The position numbers and the translations under genes are program-made. A stretch of DNA of 35,548 nucleotides from Bacteroidota bacterium (lineage in GTDB: Bacteria > Bacteroidota > Bacteroidia > Chitinophagales > Chitinophagaceae), in contig CANHLZ010000004.1 in NCBI GenBank assembly GCA_947461595.1, forward strand, positions 1 through 35,548. Reading direction: 5' to 3'. Positions 17,127-26,015 of this stretch are shown piece by piece. The notes below the pieces were generated by a model. That model saw only the letters and a program-made list of their open reading frames with translations. It was not told the DNA's origin and made no database searches. Positions within the stretch are counted from its first letter, which is position 1; every line of letters starts with the position of its first letter.

Positions 17127-17697
17127 ATTTATTATTTCTCTTGTATTGAAATCTGAATACAAAGGCAATAATTAACAACAAGGCGCAAATTTCAACTAAT
17201 AATTTTTCAGGATCTATAAAATCTATGGGCCTATCTTTTAATAAGGGGTCCATTACGAGTCCATGCACAATAAATAAAAGTCCTGTGCCATAGGAAATGA
17301 CATGTATATTTCTCCAAGTACGTGTTCCTATTTTATTTTTAATCACTTTCTGTGTTGTAATAATAACCACTAATAAAGCTAAAAATGAAATAACCCCAAT
17401 CGTTACAAATAAAGCTTGATGCGGGGCGGTCCATGGTTGAATTAAATGTGTATAGGTAAATTTGGAGCTGGGATCCAATGGAATAATTAGAAAGTGCACC
17501 AAGACCAAGCCCAATGCGATATAGGCAGTGTAGTTGTGTACATCAATTAATTTAATGGCTTTAACTTTTGAAGGCAATCTTTGCCATAAAGCAGTTTTTT
17601 TATAGGAAGTACTAATTCCTATACCCATCATAATGTTAACAGTTAAAAGCACCATGGCTATTAAACCAATGCTTCCAGCAATATCTATTGTTTCCAT
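17125..17697 (-). CDS. Ferric reductase-like bis-heme b membrane protein
   Basis: The product has 190 residues with about five membrane segments (near 6-28, 52-72, 93-115, 128-148, 165-182). Four histidines stand as two pairs on two helices: His54 and His68, and His132 and His145. The 13-14 residue spacing is the classic pattern for stacking two b hemes in ferric reductase/NADPH-oxidase-type transmembrane domains. No flavin or NAD(P) domain is attached, so a separate partner would have to supply electrons. It is divergent from the thioredoxin-ApbE-DUF4266-DUF3570 operon 222 bases away, which suggests it may pass electrons across the membrane to that system; this is inference. The heme-binding call rests on the His pattern. 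Confidence 0.75.
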   Translation of the reverse strand: METIDIAGSIGLIAMVLLTVNIMMGIGISTSYKKTALWQRLPSKVKAIKLIDVHNYTAYIALGLVLVHFLIIPLDPSSKFTYTHLIQPWTAPHQALFVTIGVISFLALLVVIITTQKVIKNKIGTRTWRNIHVISYGTGLLFIVHGLVMDPLLKDRPIDFIDPEKLLVEICALLLIIAFVFRFQYKRNNK

Positions 17698-17797
17698 AAA
17701 TTATAGTATGTGATTGATTATTTTACCCTAAAGATACTGAACTCTGTTATGAATTCTTTTACCCTCTAAAGTCAAACAAATAATATAATAACAACAT

Positions 17798-17848
17798 ATA
17801 TTATCTAAACTTAAAACTGCCTTATTAATGATATAGTTTAGTTAATAT
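17798..17848. repeat. Inverted repeat ahead of the thioredoxin-ApbE operon
   Basis: Arms at 17798-17811 (ATATTATCTAAACT) and 17835-17848 (AGTTTAGTTAATAT) match at 13 of 14 positions across a 23-base spacer, midway between the divergent starts at 17697 and 17920. It could be an operator or part of an mRNA leader. Nearby, TTTTACCCT occurs twice (near 17722 and 17758), each followed within two bases by AAAG. Confidence 0.4.
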
Positions 17849-17919
17849 TCCTATCAATTGATGTTTTAACATTAAATAGCAACGATATTTGCTGCAAGTT
17901 TACCTTTCAATTATAATCG

Positions 17920-18366
17920 ATGAAAACTATAGTATTTGCTTTTTTAACCTTATGGATCTCTACCACTACATTCGCTCAGGACTGGGGTCATAATTATACT
18001 CAAGCCACCGCTACTGCCCTAAAAGAACATAAACTTATTTTAGTCAATTTTTCTGGATCTGATTGGTGTGGCCCCTGTATTAAATTACATAAAGAAGTTT
18101 TTACATCGGATGTATTCATAAAAGTAGCCAATGAAAAATTGGTCTTATTGAATGCAGATTTTCCAAGATTGAAAAAAAATCAATTACCAGCAGCGCAACA
18201 AAAAATAAATGAATCCTTGGCGGATCAATTTAATAATAAAGGGGTTTTCCCTTTAACCGTATTAATTTCATCCGATGGTAAGGTTATAAAAAGTTGGGAT
18301 GGATTTCCTTCTTCCATTGAAGCATTTAATAATGATTTACAACAAACCATTCAAGACAATCAATAA
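17920..18366 (+). CDS. Exported thioredoxin-fold protein with WCGPC active site
   Basis: The product has 148 residues with a signal peptide (MKTIVFAFLTLWISTTTFAQ). The thioredoxin fold carries FSGSDWCGPCIKLHKEVF, with active-site cysteines at 50 and 53, and the cis-proline loop GVFPLTVLI. It is a DsbD-gamma/thioredoxin_7-type periplasmic thiol oxidoreductase. It is the first gene of a tight operon: the ApbE gene starts 2 bases after its stop. A plausible job is to keep cysteines of a partner reduced, for instance the CGC tail of the DUF4266 protein two genes downstream; that pairing is inference from order. Confidence 0.9.
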   Translation: MKTIVFAFLTLWISTTTFAQDWGHNYTQATATALKEHKLILVNFSGSDWCGPCIKLHKEVFTSDVFIKVANEKLVLLNADFPRLKKNQLPAAQQKINESLADQFNNKGVFPLTVLISSDGKVIKSWDGFPSSIEAFNNDLQQTIQDNQ

Positions 18367-18368
18367 GC

Positions 18369-19304
18369 ATGGCTACTTTGTCAATGTATAAAAAGGAAAT
18401 GAAGTTGATGGGCAATCACTTTGAAATAACAGTGGTGGCTGAAGACGAAGGATGGGCCTATGAACAAATAGACAAAGGGGTAAAAGAAATACAAAGAATC
18501 GAACAATTACTTACTACGTTTTCAGAAAATAGCGAAACCAATTTAATTAATCACAGTGCAGGAATTGCTGCAGTGAAAGTGAGTACTGAAATAATTGAGC
18601 TTATACAAAGAGCTTTAAAAATCTCTTCTGTGACTCAAGGGGCATTTGACCTAACTTATGGGTCTGTAGATAAAAGCCTTTGGAATTTTGATACGACTAT
18701 GACTTCTTTACCAAGCAAAGAGCTTGCCAAAAAAAGCGTTCGGTTGATTAATTATAAACATATCATTATCGATACAGAAAAATCGACAGTCTTTTTAAAA
18801 GAAAAGGGAATGCGCATTGGATTTGGAGGCATTGGCAAAGGATATGCTGCCGAAAATGCTAAAAGAATCATGCAAGAAGCTGGTGTTAAAAGTGGCGTGG
18901 TGAATGCTTCTGGTGATTTGACTACCTGGGGTAAACAAGCTAATGGCGAAAAATGGAACATAGGAATTGTACATCCCGAATTGGCTTCTGCTATTTTTTC
19001 ATATATGAACATAAGTGAATTATCAGTTGCTACTTCGGGCAATTATGAAAAATTTATTATGATTGATGGCGAAAAATATTCACATACCATTAATCCTAGA
19101 ACCGGTTTGCCTGTCAAAGGCATTAAAAGTGTTACCATTGTGTCTACCAATGCTGAAATTGCAGATGCTATGGCTACTCCAGTAATGATTATGGGCATCC
19201 ATGCGGGTTTAGATATGATTAATCAAATAAAAGACATGGAAGCTATTATTATTGACGATGACAATCGTTTATATACTTCTGATAATATAAAGTTGACGAA
19301 ATAA
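18369..19304 (+). CDS. apbE: FAD:protein FMN transferase (ApbE family)
   Basis: The product has 311 residues. ApbE hallmarks are all present: MKLMGNHFEIT at the N-terminus, the FAD/metal region GFGGIGKGYAAE, VVNASGDLTTWG, ATSGNYEKF, SHTINPRTGLPVKG and NAEIADAMATPVM. The family transfers FMN from FAD to a Thr or Ser in target proteins via a phosphoester bond, usually in the periplasm. There is no signal peptide or lipobox: the frame begins MATLSMYKKEMKLMG and enters the conserved domain at once. So it may act in the cytoplasm on targets before export, or the start may be misjudged. It lies between the thioredoxin gene (2-base gap) and the DUF4266 gene (24-base gap). Confidence 0.93.
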   Translation: MATLSMYKKEMKLMGNHFEITVVAEDEGWAYEQIDKGVKEIQRIEQLLTTFSENSETNLINHSAGIAAVKVSTEIIELIQRALKISSVTQGAFDLTYGSVDKSLWNFDTTMTSLPSKELAKKSVRLINYKHIIIDTEKSTVFLKEKGMRIGFGGIGKGYAAENAKRIMQEAGVKSGVVNASGDLTTWGKQANGEKWNIGIVHPELASAIFSYMNISELSVATSGNYEKFIMIDGEKYSHTINPRTGLPVKGIKSVTIVSTNAEIADAMATPVMIMGIHAGLDMINQIKDMEAIIIDDDNRLYTSDNIKLTK

Positions 19305-19328
19305 TAAATTAAAAAGCTAAAAAATAAA

Positions 19329-19547
19329 ATGAAAAAAAATTACTTATTTATTTCAGCAGTATGGATGCTAATATTTGCCAGTTCTTGTGAAACTGTAAAA
19401 GAGTATCAAAAAAATAGATTAAACGATTCTGAAATGGCATTGAATGCAAGAAGAGTTGAAAAAAACGAACTTAATTTCCAATCTTATAAAGAAGGCGCCT
19501 CAGGGGCCAATGGTGGAAAAACAGGGGGTGGTTGTGGTTGCAATTAA
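19329..19547 (+). CDS. DUF4266 small lipoprotein ending in GGGCGCN
   Basis: The product has 72 residues. A signal-peptide-like N-terminus with FASSC gives a lipobox-type Cys20. The mature part carries the family-typical helical stretch (NDSEMALNARRVEKNELNF) and a Gly-rich tail with Cys69 and Cys71. Just before the tail is YKEGASGANGG; residues 55-61 (EGASGAN) resemble the flavinylation motif D-x-x-(S/T)-G-A-(T/S) recognised by ApbE enzymes, with Glu for Asp and Asn for the last position, and Ser58 as the would-be acceptor. DUF4266 has no assigned function that I know. The neighbouring ApbE and DUF3570 genes are its usual company. Flavinylation is a hypothesis. Confidence 0.88.
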   Translation: MKKNYLFISAVWMLIFASSCETVKEYQKNRLNDSEMALNARRVEKNELNFQSYKEGASGANGGKTGGGCGCN

Positions 19548-19575
19548 TTTTGTTTATTGTTTTATTTAGTTTTTA

Positions 19576-20871
19576 ATGAAAAAAATATCCCTCACTCTTA
19601 TTGGCCTATATTTATTATTTCTACATGGGTTTTCTCAAGTAACGGAACATTACACTCAAGTTTTTAAATCGAAGCCATTAAAGTTGGAAGAGATTAATTT
19701 AGTTACAAGTTACTATTCTCAAACCGGAAGCCATTCGGCAGTAACTGGCGGGGGTAATGGTATTATTGGTACACAAGTATTAAATGGTTCAGAACAATTA
19801 ACCGATTTTGCTAATATTTTGGAATTGAAATTAGTAGGTTACAGTGAAACCGGGATCAAACATACTATTCTTGCTGGTTTGGGTGTAGACCATCATACTG
19901 CTGCATCTCAAAGATGGATTTCAAGCACTGGGGCTTCATCGCCAGAAGGTACAAGAGTTTATCCTTCTATCAATTGGACTCAAGAAAATGAAGCAAAAGG
20001 AACTGAATTTGGATTCGGTTCTTATTATTCCCATGAATACAATTATAATTCATTTGCCCTAGATGGTCATTATGGTTTTAAAAATAAAACTGGTGGTGAA
20101 TTTAGTGGAAAAGTGTCTGCGTATTTTGATCAAGTAAAATTAATTTATCCATCAGAACTAATTCCATTTACAACAGATGGAGTGACTCCTTATGAAGTAA
20201 ATATTATAAAAACAAATGCTAGTAGAGGAGGAGCTAGTTATTATCCTTCAGGAGCTGATATTAAAACAAGTATACCCACATCTCCAAGGAATACCTATAC
20301 AGGTTCTTTAACCTATTCTCAGGTCATCAACAAAAGTGCTCAGTTTTCCTTATTATTAGATATAGTTAAGCAAGATGGTTGGTTAGGTTTGCCTTTTCAT
20401 AGAGTATTTTTTACCAATGGTAGTGAAAAAGTTGAAAATCTACCTCACACTAGGTTAAAAGTACCGATAGGGGCACGTTTTAATTATTTTATTGGCGATG
20501 ATATTATCGTAAGGACCTATTACCGTTTTTACACCGACGACTGGGGATTGGTTTCTCATACAGCCAGCATTGAATTGCCTTATAAGTTTACGCCCTTTTT
20601 CTCCATTTCCCCTTTTTATAGGTTTTATACTCAAACGGCTACCAAGTATTTTGCACCTTTAGGAATGCACTCAACCCTTGACACTTATTTTACGAGTAAT
20701 TACTCCTCTGCCGCTTTTAATAGTAATTATTTTGGGATTGGATTAAGATCGGCACCTCCAGGGGGGTTTTCAAATTCTTTTTTATCTGCTTTAGAGTTAA
20801 GGTACGGTCATTATGCTCAAAGTACCGACCTCAATTCCAACGTCATTTCATTGCATTTTACGCTTAAATAA
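19576..20871 (+). CDS. DUF3570 outer-membrane barrel protein
   Basis: The product has 431 residues with a signal peptide (MKKISLTLIGLYLLFLHGFS). The DUF3570 pattern is visible: SYYSQTGSHSAVTGGGNG near residue 45, then LAGLGVDHHTAASQRWIS, then many amphipathic beta-strands with aromatic girdles (YSHEYNYNSFALDGHYGF, SISPFYRFYTQTA), ending SNVISLHFTLK. A barrel of about 16 strands in the outer membrane is likely. Function is unknown. It closes the Trx-ApbE-DUF4266 operon (28 bases after DUF4266), so it may be the outer-membrane partner that lets the lipoprotein or its electrons reach the surface; that is inference. A hairpin follows. Confidence 0.9.
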   Translation: MKKISLTLIGLYLLFLHGFSQVTEHYTQVFKSKPLKLEEINLVTSYYSQTGSHSAVTGGGNGIIGTQVLNGSEQLTDFANILELKLVGYSETGIKHTILAGLGVDHHTAASQRWISSTGASSPEGTRVYPSINWTQENEAKGTEFGFGSYYSHEYNYNSFALDGHYGFKNKTGGEFSGKVSAYFDQVKLIYPSELIPFTTDGVTPYEVNIIKTNASRGGASYYPSGADIKTSIPTSPRNTYTGSLTYSQVINKSAQFSLLLDIVKQDGWLGLPFHRVFFTNGSEKVENLPHTRLKVPIGARFNYFIGDDIIVRTYYRFYTDDWGLVSHTASIELPYKFTPFFSISPFYRFYTQTATKYFAPLGMHSTLDTYFTSNYSSAAFNSNYFGIGLRSAPPGGFSNSFLSALELRYGHYAQSTDLNSNVISLHFTLK

Positions 20872-20904
20872 GTAAAACTTAGTCAGTTGTAACCTTTTAT
20901 ATAG

Positions 20905-20942
20905 AATAGGCGAATTAGTCTTTGACGGGTTCGCCTATTTGT
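20905..20942 (+). terminator. Hairpin after the DUF3570 gene, weak terminator
   Basis: Perfect 10-bp stem AATAGGCGAA / TTCGCCTATT with a 15-base loop (20915-20929). The T-tract is short (TTTG), so termination may be partial. It lies between the DUF3570 stop and the next sortilin-type gene. Confidence 0.6.
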
Positions 20943-20991
20943 ATTAAATTAGATCCTTCCAATCAGTATATCAAATTTAAAAATAGCTATT

Positions 20992-23900
20992 ATGAAACAG
21001 ATCATTTTACGCAGTTTATTTTTCTTTTTATTGCCTACCATTGTTATTGCACAAAAGAAAAAAGAAACTCCGAAACCAGTAACCACAGTAAACACGGTTA
21101 ACGAAACCGAATATTATAAACCATTGTTATGGAGAAACCTGGGACCTACGAGAGGAGGTCGTTCCGTTACTTCCGTTGGTGTTGCTGGAAATAGCTATAC
21201 CTATTATATGGGGACTACAGGTGGTGGAATATGGAAAACAGAAGACGCAGGCCAAACCTGGAATAATATTTCTGATGGTTATTTTAAAACAGGGTCAGTA
21301 GGCGCTGTTGCAGTTTCAGCTTCAGATCCAAATGTAGTATATGTGGGCATGGGAGAGCATGCTCCAAGAGGAGTGACCTCAAGTTATGGAGATGGTATTT
21401 ATAAAAGTACAGATGCCGGAAAAACATGGAATCATTTAGGTTTGGAATTAACCAGACAAATAGCCAATATTCGTATTCATCCCACCAATCCAGATATTGT
21501 TTATGTAGCAGCGCAAGGGGCGATACATGGCGCAAGTCCTGAGAGAGGGGTGTACAAATCGGTGGATGGTGGAAAAACTTGGGCTAAAACTTTGTTTGTA
21601 GATGACAATTCAGGTTGTGTGGATTTAAGTATGGATATGAATAATCCTAGAATTTTATATGCAGCTATGTGGGATTATCGTCGTTTACCTTGGGAGGTAA
21701 AAAGTGGAGGTAAAGGAAGTGGCTTGTACAAAAGTACAGATGGTGGTGATACTTGGGAAAAAATTCAAAATGGCTTGCCTAAGGAATTAGGTAAAATGAG
21801 TGTATCTGTTTCGCAAGCCAATTCCAATAAGATTTATTTAGTAGTAGAGAGTGATACAGAAAAAGAACAAGGTGGTTTATTTGTTTCAGAGGATGCAGGA
21901 AAATCATGGAATAGAATTAGTAAGGACCATAGACTGGTTCAACGTGCCTGGTATTATATTGAAGCCATTGCAGATCCGGTAGATGAAAATACAGTGTATG
22001 TTTTAAATTCTCCAGCTATTAAAAGTACAGATGGTGGAAAAACTTGGCAAAGTTTTAGAGCACCTCATGGTGACTATCATCAATTGTGGATCAACCCAAT
22101 GAATAATAAAAATATGATTGTTTCCAATGACGGAGGCGCTGCTATTTCTTTTAATGGCGGTAAAACATGGAGCTCTCAAAACAATCAACCTACCGCACAA
22201 TTTTATAGAGTCAATGCTGATAATTTATTTCCATTTAATTTATATGCTGGTCAACAAGATAATACCAGTGTAAAAATTGCCAGTCAAACAACTTCAAGAG
22301 GAGGTATAACAGATCGTGATTGGACTTATAGTGCAGGGGGTGAGTCTGCATTTTTAGCATTTGATCCCAACGATCCAAGATATGTTTTAGGTGGATCTTA
22401 TCAAGGTACTATTGGAGTATTAGATACAAAAATAAATGAACAAGTTAGCGTAATGGTGGCTCCAGTGCAATATCAAGCTTTGCAACCAAAAGATATGAAA
22501 TATCGTTTCAATTGGAATGCTCCTATTGTTAGATCCGTGCATGAAGATGCTTATTACCATGCAGGCAATATTTTATTTAAAACAACCGACTTAGGAAAAA
22601 CTTGGAAAGCGATTTCTCCAGATTTAACTACGCATGATACTTCAAAAATGGGAATCAGCGGTACCCCTTATACCAATGAAGGCGCAGGCGGTGAAAACTA
22701 TTGCACCATCGCTTATGTGATGGAGTCTCCTCATGAGAAAGGAGTTATTTATACAGGAAGTGATGATGGGTTGGTTCATATCACTAAAGATGGAGGAGCT
22801 ACATGGACCAATATTACACCCGATGGTGTAAAAGGGACATTGGTGAATTCTATAGAAGTTTCTCCATTTGAAAAAGGCACAGCGTATATCGCAGTAACAA
22901 AATATAAGTTTAATGATTTCACGCCATTGATGTATAAAACAACCGATTATGGAAAAACTTGGACCAAACTGGTTGATGGTATTCCTTATGGCGCTTTTGT
23001 ACGAGTAATACGTGAAGACAATGCGGTTAAAGATTTATTGTATGCAGGAACTGAAACAGGGTTTTATATTTCATACAATGGCGGTGTCAATTGGAAGCAA
23101 TTGCAATTAAATTTGCCTATTGTAGCTATTACGGATTTGAAATTGCATCATGATAAATTATTGGCGTCCACACAAGGACGTGCTTTTTGGATTTTAGATG
23201 ATTTAGTACCGCTTAGAAAAGCTGCTTCTAATTTAAATAATGCTTTTACTTTATTGCCTGTTACGAATGTTTATAGATTAAGTGCAGGCAGTCCATTAGA
23301 CAGACAATTTAGCGAAGACGAAAACCCTATTAAGATAAACACTACTATGGTGAATCCTGCAAGCGGTGCGGTTATTTATTATCATATACAAAACAAAGAC
23401 TCCGTTAAAAAATTAACCATTGAAGTGTTGGATGCAGCTAATAATGTCATTCGAACTTATTATAATGAAAAGCCTAGCGCTGTAACTAGTAACAATAGTT
23501 TAAATGGAGATCCAAAAGTAGAAGTGAGATCGGGCTTAAATCGATTTGTATGGAGTTTAAATTACCCTAATTTACCTTCCATTGACAATGTATACATTGA
23601 AGGAAGTAGTGCAGGTCGTACCGTTGCACCAGGTGAATTTACGATCCGATTAAAAATCAATGATGCTGAACAAACTGCTAAATTTAAGGTCTTGGCTGAT
23701 CCTAGAATTAATGCTACTGATGCGGACTATGCATTACAGGATCGTATGTTAAAATTAACTTCAGATGATGTAGAAGCGATACATGTATCGGTAGTGCAAA
23801 TGCGTAAAGTGCAAGAGCAACTGAATCAATTTGTTAAAAGAGCAGAGGGTATAAAAGCAATGGAGGCATTGGTTAAGACTTCAAAAGAGTTAACAAAAAA

Positions 23901-24180
23901 TATAAAAATTTGGGAAGAAAAGTTAATTCAACCCAAGTCTCAAAGCAATGACGATGTCATTAATTTTGTAAATAAATTAAGCGCTAATTTAATTTTCTTA
24001 AAAGGAGAAATGGATAACAATGTACCTTATATTACAGAAGGTGAATTGAAGCGTTATGATGAATTACACGGAGAATGGAAAATACTGGAGCAACAAAAAT
24101 TAGACTTGGCTAACGCAATTAAAAATTTCAATGATGCTTGTAGAAAAGCCAATTGGGATTTTGTAGGGGTTGAAAATTAA
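20992..24180 (+). CDS. Secreted sortilin/VPS10-type Asp-box propeller protein
   Basis: The product has 1062 residues with a signal peptide cut near [22 protein letters not shown] is the family's opening motif, close to GPHRGGRTVG in the gene at 1-991. Asp-box motifs recur: [80 protein letters not shown] and [10 protein letters not shown]. The C-terminal region (residues about 760-1062) has a beta-sandwich-like part ([22 protein letters not shown]) then helices. It is probably periplasmic or surface-exposed; activity unknown. Its last 11 bases overlap the start of the following oxidoreductase gene, so the two are translationally coupled, linking this exported protein to intracellular sugar chemistry. 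Confidence 0.92.
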   Translation: MKQIILRSLFFFLLPTIVIAQKKKETPKPVTTVNTVNETEYYKPLLWRNLGPTRGGRSVTSVGVAGNSYTYYMGTTGGGIWKTEDAGQTWNNISDGYFKTGSVGAVAVSASDPNVVYVGMGEHAPRGVTSSYGDGIYKSTDAGKTWNHLGLELTRQIANIRIHPTNPDIVYVAAQGAIHGASPERGVYKSVDGGKTWAKTLFVDDNSGCVDLSMDMNNPRILYAAMWDYRRLPWEVKSGGKGSGLYKSTDGGDTWEKIQNGLPKELGKMSVSVSQANSNKIYLVVESDTEKEQGGLFVSEDAGKSWNRISKDHRLVQRAWYYIEAIADPVDENTVYVLNSPAIKSTDGGKTWQSFRAPHGDYHQLWINPMNNKNMIVSNDGGAAISFNGGKTWSSQNNQPTAQFYRVNADNLFPFNLYAGQQDNTSVKIASQTTSRGGITDRDWTYSAGGESAFLAFDPNDPRYVLGGSYQGTIGVLDTKINEQVSVMVAPVQYQALQPKDMKYRFNWNAPIVRSVHEDAYYHAGNILFKTTDLGKTWKAISPDLTTHDTSKMGISGTPYTNEGAGGENYCTIAYVMESPHEKGVIYTGSDDGLVHITKDGGATWTNITPDGVKGTLVNSIEVSPFEKGTAYIAVTKYKFNDFTPLMYKTTDYGKTWTKLVDGIPYGAFVRVIREDNAVKDLLYAGTETGFYISYNGGVNWKQLQLNLPIVAITDLKLHHDKLLASTQGRAFWILDDLVPLRKAASNLNNAFTLLPVTNVYRLSAGSPLDRQFSEDENPIKINTTMVNPASGAVIYYHIQNKDSVKKLTIEVLDAANNVIRTYYNEKPSAVTSNNSLNGDPKVEVRSGLNRFVWSLNYPNLPSIDNVYIEGSSAGRTVAPGEFTIRLKINDAEQTAKFKVLADPRINATDADYALQDRMLKLTSDDVEAIHVSVVQMRKVQEQLNQFVKRAEGIKAMEALVKTSKELTKNIKIWEEKLIQPKSQSNDDVINFVNKLSANLIFLKGEMDNNVPYITEGELKRYDELHGEWKILEQQKLDLANAIKNFNDACRKANWDFVGVEN

Positions 24181-25171
24181 AGCCATCAATTTGAACAATA
24201 CCATTCGATGGGGAATGATTGGGTGCGGCAGTGTTACCGAAGTAAAAAGCGGCCCTGCCTTTAATAAGGTACCAGGATCTAAGCTAGTGGCTGTGATGCG
24301 CAGAGATGCACAAAAGGTAAAAGATTATGCTAGCAGACATCAGGTACCTTATTATTTTACGGATGCCAATGAATTAATTCAGCAACCAGAAGTAGACGCG
24401 GTATATATTGCAACACCACCGAAATACCATGAAGCGTATGCCCTAGCGGCCATGAAAGCTGGGAAACCAGTATATGTAGAAAAACCAATGGCTTTGGATG
24501 TTGATGCTTGTTTGCGCATGGAAGCATTTTCAAAACAAAGTGGTGTTAAAATGGTAGTAGCGCATTATCGTCGAGCATTGCCTTTATTTATAGAAGTAAA
24601 AAGATTAATTGAATCCAATGCCATTGGGAAAATTACTGGGGTTCGAATTGAAATGTTAAAACAACCAGGAAGTAATTTAAATCCAAATGACAATTGGAGA
24701 ATAGATCCAAAGGTAGCTGGAGGAGGCTATTTTTATGATTTAGCACCACATCAATTAGACTTAGTGTTTTATTTCTTTGGTAAACCCATTACCTACGAAG
24801 GTGCATCAAGCAATCAAGCTGGCTTGTATGAAGCAGAGGATACTGTTACAGGCACGATGCTTTTAGAGAATGGGATACAATTTAAAGGGGACTGGTGTTT
24901 TTGTGTAGCCAAAGGGCAAGATAAAGATGTATTTGAAATTGTAGGGTCCGAAGGAAAAATTTCATTTCCTGTATTTGGTCACGATATTACTTTTGAGAAG
25001 GGCGGAGTAACTAAAATAATTCATTTTGATCCTCCTATGCACAATCAACAAAATTTAATTAGCCAAATTGTTCCTTATTTTTTGGGACAAGGGCCCAATC
25101 CTTGTAGTGCAGAAGATGCTTTACAATCTATGCGCGTAATGGAAAGTTTTGTATATGCCAATAATAAATAA
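24170..25171 (+). CDS. Cytosolic Gfo/Idh/MocA family oxidoreductase, TTG start
   Basis: The product has 333 residues. The Rossmann motif is [13 protein letters not shown] (Gly18, Gly20), followed by LVAVMRRD and the catalytic Lys motif [22 protein letters not shown] lies in the C-terminal domain. No signal peptide is present, unlike the paralogue at 15471. The frame is closed by TAG at 24164 and the first beta-strand begins at residue 12, so the start must be TTG at 24170 or TTG at 24191; an ATG at 24215 would remove the strand. It probably oxidises a sugar or sugar acid with NAD(P). Overlap with the sortilin-type gene and a RhaM-type gene 19 bases downstream suggest one transcript for a deoxy- or acidic sugar. 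Confidence 0.9.
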   Translation: MKIKAINLNNTIRWGMIGCGSVTEVKSGPAFNKVPGSKLVAVMRRDAQKVKDYASRHQVPYYFTDANELIQQPEVDAVYIATPPKYHEAYALAAMKAGKPVYVEKPMALDVDACLRMEAFSKQSGVKMVVAHYRRALPLFIEVKRLIESNAIGKITGVRIEMLKQPGSNLNPNDNWRIDPKVAGGGYFYDLAPHQLDLVFYFFGKPITYEGASSNQAGLYEAEDTVTGTMLLENGIQFKGDWCFCVAKGQDKDVFEIVGSEGKISFPVFGHDITFEKGGVTKIIHFDPPMHNQQNLISQIVPYFLGQGPNPCSAEDALQSMRVMESFVYANNK

Positions 25172-25190
25172 TTACGTTAAATAAAAAGCT

Positions 25191-25520
25191 ATGACTAGAT
25201 ATTGTTTTGCAGTAGACTTGAAAGATGATCCGCAAATAATTGCAGCTTATGAGCAATACCATCAATCGGTATGGCCAGAAATTATTAAATCTATTAAAGA
25301 TGCTGACATTACAGTTATGGATATTTATAGAGTAGCCAATCGTTTATTTATGATAATGGAAGTAGGGGCTGATTTTAGTTTTGAGAAAAAAGCAGCTATG
25401 GATGCTAATAATGAAATTGTAGTACAATGGGAGCAAATGTTATGGGATTACCAACAAGCACTGCCTACTGCAAAACCAGGAGAGAAATGGGTGCTAATGC
25501 AACAAATATTTTCACTTTAA
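25191..25520 (+). CDS. L-rhamnose mutarotase family protein (RhaM-like)
   Basis: The product has 109 residues, the usual size. The RhaM pattern AYEQYHQSVWPE aligns with the E. coli enzyme's catalytic site, with Tyr20 and His24 in place of Tyr18 and His22; IYRVANRLFMIMEV and WEQMLWDYQQ are the other conserved blocks. The enzyme interconverts alpha and beta anomers of L-rhamnose, or L-fucose in related proteins. No other rhamnose or fucose catabolic gene is in the window, so the sugar is uncertain. It is the last gene of the sortilin/Gfo-Idh transcript and its stop faces the YeeE-type gene 2 bases away. Confidence 0.88.
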   Translation: MTRYCFAVDLKDDPQIIAAYEQYHQSVWPEIIKSIKDADITVMDIYRVANRLFMIMEVGADFSFEKKAAMDANNEIVVQWEQMLWDYQQALPTAKPGEKWVLMQQIFSL

Positions 25521-25522
25521 AA

Positions 25523-26011
25523 TTAGTGTGGCAGCTTTTCTTTAAAATAACCATAGGTCCAGGTACCCAATAATGCACTAGCTATGACAATACTTATAGA
25601 ACCAATACCAGCGCCAATTTGAGCGAACAATGGACCAGGGCAGGCACCTGTCATAGCCCAACCCAAACCAAAAAGTAATCCACCATAAATATTTCCTTTC
25701 GTAAATGGTTTATTGGCAATAACGATGTTTTCTTTTTGTAAAGTTTTGATTTTAAATTTTTTGAGAAGTGCAACAGAAAGGGCACCTACAACTACGGCTG
25801 TTCCAATGACCCCATACATGTGAAAGCTTTGAAGTTTAAACATTTCTTGAATTCTAAACCAAGAAATAATTTCTGCTTTTACAAAAACAATTCCAAATAC
25901 AATACCTACTATACTGTATTTAATTAAGCTAAGGGCGGTTTCTTTTTTTACCGAATCGTTGAGTGGTATTGATTTATCTGAATTAACTATCGCAGTATTA
26001 TCTGACATCAT
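25523..26011 (-). CDS. YeeE/YedE-type half transporter (DUF6691-like)
   Basis: The product has 162 residues with about four membrane segments; the start is one of two adjacent ATGs (MMSDN). WAMTGACPGPLFAQIGAG is the conserved Cys motif of the YeeE/YedE sulfur-transport family, in which cysteines relay thiosulfate or related sulfur species through the membrane. This is the C-terminal half of a transporter that is a single longer protein in other bacteria. The N-terminal half is encoded just upstream, ending 4 bases before this start. Together they probably move thiosulfate or another reduced sulfur compound. Confidence 0.88.
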   Translation of the reverse strand: MMSDNTAIVNSDKSIPLNDSVKKETALSLIKYSIVGIVFGIVFVKAEIISWFRIQEMFKLQSFHMYGVIGTAVVVGALSVALLKKFKIKTLQKENIVIANKPFTKGNIYGGLLFGLGWAMTGACPGPLFAQIGAGIGSISIVIASALLGTWTYGYFKEKLPH

Positions 26012-26015
26012 TATT

